Assembly: GCA_020796225.1 (NCBI GenBank)
Contig: CM036755.1
Coordinates: 40,576,306-40,640,305 of the forward strand
Direction of reading: 5' to 3'
Source of the DNA: Arion vulgaris
Lineage: Eukaryota; Mollusca; Gastropoda; Stylommatophora; Arionidae
Length of the DNA stretch: 64,000 nucleotides
The position numbers and the translations under genes were made by a program. The number at the start of each line of letters is the position of its first letter. Position 1 is the stretch's first letter. The notes below the pieces were generated by a model, which saw nothing but the letters and a program-made list of their open reading frames with translations, did not search any database and had not been told where the DNA came from. Below are positions 58,851-64,000 of this stretch, one piece after another.

Positions 58851-59010
58851 AGAGCGGCGACCACATCAAGCGGCCCGTAAGGGGCGGCAAAAGCAGCAAA
58901 ATCAAAATTACAATTGAAGGTTATTTTAAGAAAAAAACATTTAAGGGGCGGCATTTCTAAGACTTGCATCATACTGAGAAAATATACCGCACGGTCCTGT
59001 GATGACATAG
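58850..59010 (+). mobile_element. Unclassified repeat, family F
   Basis: gcggcccgtaaggggcggca, aaatcaaaattacaattgaa, aaacatttaaggggcggcat, ttctaagacttgcatcatac and gagaaaatataccgcacggt, matching the minus strand of 14600-14720. Confidence 0.65.
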
Positions 59011-60085
59011 TACTGCCTTACTTCGCGTCTGACAATGGTTATTGTGCTGAATTCAATCACCATCGTACTCAGCGCCTATGTACTTCCTGGATACATACAT
59101 GTCCATACCATACAGATTTCAAGCGTTATAAACAACACTGAACGTCGCACAGCATCGTTGTTTCCATAATACACTTCATTGCATTTAACCAAACTTGCTA
59201 TAAAGTAGTGTCTGAATTTTCAGTTCCTGCAGAACCACTGTCCAATATTATAATAGGATTCAATATGGCGCTGGAAAGGATGTATGTCGCTGAAACAATT
59301 TAACACCCAAAAAATGTCTATACTAACATATGATATTCATTTATGTCAAGAATTCATAATATTTATATAGATAATACAACGTGAAATAATAATAGTTTAA
59401 AATTAACTGTGAACAACAACGTATAAAGTGTTGAGATGATGAAATTGTACCGACCACTGTGTTCCGATGTCACTTTGAGGTAAACTTCTTTGGTTTGTAA
59501 GTTTATAATTGTGTCACTGTGTAATGTGTTTGTTTGTTTGTTTGATTTCAATTACTTGCAGTCGATTTCTACTGAATAGATTTGAGACTTGATGTGTAAG
59601 CGATTTGACGCTGTCATGTCCTGGTAGAGCTCACTTTGATAATAGGGACTGCGCACTAGTGATAACAGAATTGAGTTCATTGACCTCGAATCTGTTTAAA
59701 GGTTTGCGATTCTTAATCTTCTTCTGCGATCAGTTTCACATGATCAACATTCTAAATACAAATGGGATGCTTCCATGAATACAGTGATGGCCATCAATAG
59801 CTGTCCCCATTTCGTGTAAGATGTCTGAGAATAGTCATTAATGTACGTACGATGTGTTCATGTTATATTACAATTTGTTGAATATCCGCGACGTAATTTC
59901 TAGACAACAAAGAAAGTCTAGGAAAATAATAAAACCAAATCAGCTTACAAATATGCTAGTCTATAGGACTTGCGAAACTGTACATCATTTGAGACCATCA
60001 TTAAAGACGAAGATGGAGATAGATTGTTCATGTATGTCTATGCCAGTAGGGGAATTGTCTAGAGCAGCTCTCCAGATGGACAGCG
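59011..60085. other. Unassigned 1.1-kb stretch
   Basis: Lowest repeat content in the window. It holds a short (TTTG)n tract near 59527 and scattered frames of up to 75 codons without recognisable motifs. The final part probably contains upstream LINE5 sequence, but I cannot define where it begins. Confidence 0.4.
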
Positions 60086-60259
60086 GATGGGAAAAGAAGT
60101 CATGGGTGTCCAAAAGAAACACGTAGAAGAACTATGAAAAGAGAGTTGAAAGATGGTGGTATGGCATGGAAAACAATTAGTAGAAAGGCAGCAGAATGGC
60201 AGCAATGGAAATCTGTTGTGGATGCCTTATGTGTCACACAGGACCCGAAGATGATATAG
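60086..60259 (+). pseudogene. LINE5 C-terminal coding end
   Basis: A 57-codon open frame, ETRRRTMKRELKDGGMAWKT then ISRKAAEWQQWKSVVDALCV, ending in a stop and followed by gatagataaata. The pattern (W)RRT..KEL...GMxW......A..RQQW...V.ALC is the standard C-terminus of a widespread LINE reverse transcriptase group, and a GATA-rich tail is usual. Only the end is recognisable; a SINE1 sits immediately after. Confidence 0.8.
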
Positions 60260-60267
60260 ATAGATAA

Positions 60268-60719
60268 ATATGTCTCTGATGGTCTCCGTCTCGTAGAAGT
60301 TAGGTGCTCGTCTCTTGTGCCAAAGGTACCAGGTTTGCTCCCTCGTGGAGCCATCTGGATATTTTTCCAGAAATCCCCGATCTCAGTGTAGATTAAACCG
60401 AGTTCTAGTCCTATCGGAGACGGACGATAAAACGTAGGTCCCGTGTTCAATTTGAGCACGTAAAAGAACCATTGACAGTTCAAAATCGAGAACAGCAGGC
60501 TGGAAAGCCGCTGCCCGGCAAAATTCATTAGAAAAAGATTTAAAATAAAATTCCAACAAAATGTCTTTACCATCTTCAACTTTACATCGGGATCCTCGCC
60601 GGTGCTATGGAGTACCAGCATTGCAGCCGACATCTTCCTGTGTAAGAAAGATATCGGAGCACATATGGTTATTCACGGAAGTGCAATAATGACGGACCAA
60701 TCAATCAATCAAACCCATA
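60268..60719 (+). mobile_element. SINE1 copy, intact reference
   Basis: Head tctcgtagaagttaggtgct and ggtttgctccctcgtggag; body gatctcagtgtagatt, gtcctatcggagacggacga, gttcaatttgagcacgtaaa; core aaaatcgagaacagcaggct, ggaaagccgctgcccggc; 3' part ccatcttcaactttacatcg, gatatcggagcacatatggt, agtgcaataatga; tail caatcaatcaatcaa. The array-prone segment is present once. Confidence 0.87.
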
Positions 60720-60727
60720 GTCTAGTG

Positions 60728-60988
60728 CATAGATTCCCAAACTTTTTCGGCCCACCACTTTGCATGACATAACTTTGTAACGCCCCCCACCCCATTATAA
60801 CAGTTTCCCAACCCCATATATATATAAATTAAATATAGATGAATTAAAATGTAGAATTCGAATTTTTAATGCTTATTCAATCGCAAAATCACGGAAAAAC
60901 TCCCCCAAAATTCTTCTGAACCCACTACACCCCCCTGGAAGGCTTCAGCGTCCACTGGGGGTGGTACCGCCCACTTTGGGAACACATG
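60728..60988. mobile_element. hAT-type MITE with target duplication
   Basis: 261 bp with related ends CATAGATTCCCAAA and, inward from the right, CATGTGTTCCCAAA. It is flanked by gtctagtg (60720-60727) and gtctagtc (60989-60996), an 8-bp direct repeat with one mismatch and the TCTAG core favoured by hAT transposases. No coding frame. It inserted just beyond the tail of the SINE1. Confidence 0.83.
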
Positions 60989-61059
60989 GTCTAGTCTTTA
61001 ACCCCAGTTCAGTACGTTGATTCTGGGAGTTTGTTCTTTGTCTTTAGTGTGTGTGTTAT

Positions 61060-61433
61060 GGGGGGCATAAGATACTCACCGTTCGCAAAACCATGTCATT
61101 TGAGGTTTGAAAGGGTTGTGAAGCATAAGATACTCACCGTTCGCAACACCATGTCATTTGAGGTTTGAAAGGGTTGTGAAGCACAAGATACTCACCGTCT
61201 CGCAAAACCATGTCATATAATTGAACTCGGAATTTTTAATGCTATAAATACTCACCGTTCCAAAAAACATTCTTCTGACCTAGCCTTGAAAGGGTTGGGG
61301 CATGTACTCACCTTTGAAACACATGGTCTATCTTAACCGTTAGAGTTGGTTCTGAGATTGTTTGTTTTAGTGGGAAGCATAAGATACTCACCGTTGCAAA
61401 ACCATTCATTTGAGGTTTGAAAGGGTTGTGAAG
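61060..61433. repeat. 58-bp array, degenerate, abutting SINE2
   Basis: Units start at 61065, 61123 and 61181 (gcataagatactcaccgttc, gcaaaaccatgtcatttgag, gtttgaaagggttgtgaa) and again near 61376. Between 61210 and 61375 the order is scrambled and includes pieces resembling 60850-61060 (aatttttaatgct, cattcttctgac, gaacacatggtct). The final unit joins the 3' end of SINE2. Confidence 0.8.
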
Positions 61434-61685
61434 GATTGACTTCACTGCAGAGGGTTTCTTCATATGACTCAGTTCCTTTTACAGAAATACTCACCATCAG
61501 CCGAAAGTATTGCACAGAGCACGAACTCAGTAGCTTCATCAACAATCTTAAGGATGATCTTTGGAAGAAAAAGCACTGGTTAATAGAACGATGTTGTTCG
61601 AACTTGAACTCATGACCTTCACAACGCAAAATAAACGGCTCAACCACAACCCTCTCGTGTTCGATTCGATAAGCGAAAGCTCTAT
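61434..61685 (-). mobile_element. SINE2 copy
   Basis: Plus-strand reading: gattgacttcactgcagagg, catatgactcagttcctttt, gaactcagtagcttcatcaa, then on the minus strand box B-like gttcaagttcgaac and box A-like tgtggttgagccgtt. Collinear with 35135-35395. Confidence 0.78.
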
Positions 61686-61744
61686 GCACTACGCTAATCC
61701 ATCCCACGTATAAAACAAACCAACTGTAAATTGTGAATTATCAG

Positions 61745-62130
61745 TATAATACGCAACATTCTTCTTCTTCTTTTTTGTCACATTCGTTGTCATTGTCACT
61801 ATTACCGGTGTTGCGTTGCACACATCGGTTGTCCGTGCACACTATTACGGTTTTGCCCGTCGTCACTATTGTGTGCCTGCGTCCTATTAGGGATGGTCGT
61901 CAGCACTATTACCGGGTTGTTGAGGTGTGTTTTTGTGTCACGTAGGTTTGCAGTGATATTAATTTGTCTTTCTTCTATGGATGAGTTTGTATTTAGGTCT
62001 CTGCCATCTCTCCATCTTTCTCGTGGTCATCTTCTCGTTCTCTTTCCTGATGTTCTGTTGTAGAAGACTGCACACAGTGGAGTTTGGATGCATTCTTATT
62101 AAGTGGTCGAACCACTTCATTCTTTACAAA
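61745..62130 (-). mobile_element. LINE1 3' fragment (degenerate)
   Basis: Starts with a TTC run (GAA tail on the minus strand) and shares with 846-1137 the blocks ctctttcctgatgttctgtt, gtagaagactgcacacagtg, gagtttggatgcattcttat and taagtggtcgaaccacttca. Its centre contains three related short segments (actattaccggt, cactattacgg, cactattaccgggt). Confidence 0.72.
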
Positions 62131-62204
62131 GTCACAAAACTCGTCACTAAACATGTCATGTATATTTTTCTTTTAAAATGTGGAGGGGATTGACTAGTCC
62201 TTTC

Positions 62205-62660
62205 ATTAATTGAGTTTCAGTTTCAGTTTGGAATATCTTCATTGCACTCCGGACATGTCCATAGGTGCTTCGATCTCCTTCGCAATATCTCCAACAGCGT
62301 CCAGCGACTGACCGTACCAGTTCGATTTTAATTGATGAGCCTACTCACGTACCTGTTGTGTTGTTCTTTTCTTGTTACTCCAATCTTCAAACCCAGCTTC
62401 TGCAATCTAGTAGTTAACGTGGATTGTTTTAAATGAAAATCTTCTTTGCGGCCATACTCTATGAGAGCGTTCAAAATATCAGCTCAATCCATTGGCTGGC
62501 CGTCTGATGTGGTGGCAGAGACAGCCAGCATGTCTGCTCTCTCATTGCCAACGACATCCATGTGCCCCGGAACGAAGATAAGTATGATTCTGCAAATTGT
62601 TGACGCTTGTAGTGATTCAGTCCAATATTGTAATTCTAATGCTCGGCCAAACGCAGACTT
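62205..62660 (-). mobile_element. LINE3 copy: RNase H, C-terminus and 3' end
   Basis: The minus strand shows IILIFVPGHMDVVGNERADM (RNase H motif with His, Asn-Glu and the terminal Asp intact), then GQPMD, ADILNALIEYGRKEDFHLK, STLTTRLQKLGLKIGVTRKE, RYVSRLIN, then WTLLEILRRRSKHLWTCPEC and NEDI, a possible zinc knuckle. Two or more in-frame stops break it. The 3' end is ccaaactgaaactgaaactc. It is the best LINE3 reference here. Confidence 0.85.
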
Positions 62661-63165
62661 AAAGACTCGGGGTCTAAGTGGTTAATTGACTAAACCTTTA
62701 CCTTGTGTTTGCTTGCCTCATGCAAACGCAGACTTAAAGACTCGTGGTCTAAGTGGTTAATTGACTAAACCTTTGCCTTGTGTTTGCCTTTGCCTCATTG
62801 CAAACGCAGACTTAAAGACTCGGGGTCTAAGTGGTTAATTGACTAAACCTTTACCTTGTGTTTGCCTTTGCCTCATTGCAAACGCAGACTTAAAGACTCG
62901 TGGTCTAAGTGGTTAATTGACTAAACCTTTGCCTTGTGTTTGCCTTTGCCTCATTGGTTCGAATCCGGACCGCAGCGTTCTGTTCACGAGGGCATTTTTT
63001 TCCTAGAGACCCCTAGAATTGTTGTTGAAACTAAGAAGTTCTTGCTGTGTGCAATACTCTTAGCAGGTGCCGTGCCATTTTTGCAAAGAGGGGCCGAGCC
63101 CTATGGGATAAAACCTGCACCGGGAACTGAAGTCAATTCTTCTGCCTGCTGTAGCCCCCTTTAAA
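62655..63165 (+). mobile_element. SINE2 copy with a four-fold head repeat
   Basis: A segment of about 73-79 bp, gcaaacgcagacttaaagac, tcggggtctaagtggttaat, tgactaaacctt, occurs four times (62650-62950). The last copy is followed by box B ggttcgaatcc (62956-62966) and the SINE2 body (cctagagacccctagaatt, gaagttcttgctgtgtgcaa, gccgtgccatttttgcaaag, ggggccgagccctatgggat). So box A was multiplied but only one copy is paired with box B. Confidence 0.83.
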
Positions 63166-63344
63166 ATATTATAAACGATTCAACATGACGCTATGCGCAT
63201 GATTCTCGGATACACAAGTGATACGGAAGTAGGGGCCATGAGATTTCTACTTGACTATCAACTATTGAGGTTAGAACACGGATCTAAACACAAGACTACC
63301 TACATATCAACACATAGCTCATCCATTTAATTACATTGGCATCT

Positions 63345-64000
63345 TTGTCTCAGGAGACAATAGGTTTTGCGTCACGTAGTTTGTTCTCTGCTGAAACGCA
63401 ACGTTTCTTGTGGCTGTAATGGTCTATTCTGGAGGGGCAATCCTTGCCACAGTTGATGCAAGTAAGACTGGGGCTGATACATAGGATGTTCTTTCTAAGC
63501 TGTCCAATGAGACACGATGATCTCTCCCACCGTCGAAGACAACTCGTTGCGTCCGATACTCTACGCCAATTAAGCTCAACTTATAACCCGTACCTGTTGT
63601 CCTTCGTGTTGGTTTGGTCAACAAAGTCGACGAAGTGACCTCTCCGTGACGCAGGCCTGGGCAATATTTATGAAGTAGCTAAGTTGCCTAAGCGTCAACT
63701 ACACCCTCTCGACCTCGCTGATAAAATCCAGAGGAGTGCAAGCACGACGTCTGATATCAGTTTGGTTGCAGGAGCTGACGGTGGGGCATCACATGATGCC
63801 TGTTCGCCTTAGGAGCTCCACTCCGAATTGTCTGTTTGAGTTAATTCCCATAGCCTTTGCCGATTCTTCCACAGTTAGACTATTTCCCCATATCTGGGAG
63901 TCTGGATCTTGGATATCAGGGTAAATCCACTCACATCAAACGTCTGGGTGTCCAGACCTCCACCAAGATTTTGTGTCGTGTTTACTCCCCACGGATAGTG
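63345..64000 (-). mobile_element. LINE4 deletion derivative, cut by the window edge
   Basis: Minus strand: the same 5' block as at 40000-40340, then (without the RT block present at 39690-39830) NWRRVSDATSCLRRWERSSC-like sequence and the zinc finger TCINCGKDCPSRIDHYSHKK RC with its Cys and His ligands in place. This is a different internal deletion from the copy at 39450. It continues past 64000. Confidence 0.75.

Overview
This window looks like non-genic, repeat-rich DNA from an animal, most likely a mollusc and plausibly a gastropod. I found no host protein-coding gene, rRNA or genuine tRNA gene that I could support. The taxonomic reading rests on four things: animal-type transposons (Penelope-like, several LINEs, hAT, piggyBac-like), tRNA-headed SINEs, a SINE block containing catgtcgtaagaggcgact that I remember as common in gastropod genomes, and two copies of a SPIN-type hAT element, a horizontally transferred family I remember being reported from the pond snail Lymnaea stagnalis as well as tetrapods. 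The species cannot be fixed from the sequence.

Layout: 1-300 is a 30-bp array expanded from a SINE. 1301-3811 is a head-to-head pair of broken Penelope-like elements with reverse transcriptase and GIY-YIG pieces. 4430-4745 is a SPIN element, followed by a 32-bp array (4746-12573) that is split by a piggyBac-like element sitting exactly in a TTAA of the repeat unit. 12.6-24.6 kb is a mosaic of SINE, LINE, hAT and Penelope fragments with a 59-bp array. 24626-35110 is a 10.5-kb, 49-bp satellite with higher-order structure. 35-43 kb holds more SINE and LINE fragments, two unrelated 41-bp arrays and a second SPIN copy. 43.3-47.4 kb is a 33-bp array, a LINE 3' fragment and a 70-bp array made from that LINE's 3' end. 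49.9-56.4 kb is a 6.5-kb array of a 15-bp unit sitting inside a SINE. 57-64 kb is a further mosaic of LINE and SINE pieces with short arrays.

Names used below are local. SINE1 has an ATCA-type tail and a core reading cagcggctttccagcctg on its minus strand. SINE2 has a tRNA-like head and a body ending near caataaagtgca or caatgaagtcaatcc. SINE3 starts gtgccggggcccg. SINE4 is tRNA-headed with an internal 30-bp repeat. SINE5 is tRNA-headed with a gcaatggaaaact-like core. LINE1 has a GRPRKRW C-terminus and a (GAA)n tail. LINE2 has CPCG...HILQNCP. LINE3 carries an RNase H domain. LINE4 has a C-terminal zinc finger. LINE5 has a WRRT-type C-terminus and a GATA tail.

The unifying observation is that roughly half of the window is tandem repeat and that most arrays either start at a transposon end or are an expanded piece of a transposon. 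Three copies of SINE1 have arrays at essentially the same internal position, three arrays abut the 3' end of SINE2, and SINE4, LINE1, LINE3 and SINE2 head segments have each become arrays. The very long open frames (up to about 1,090 codons) are by-products of repeat periods divisible by three and are not called as genes.
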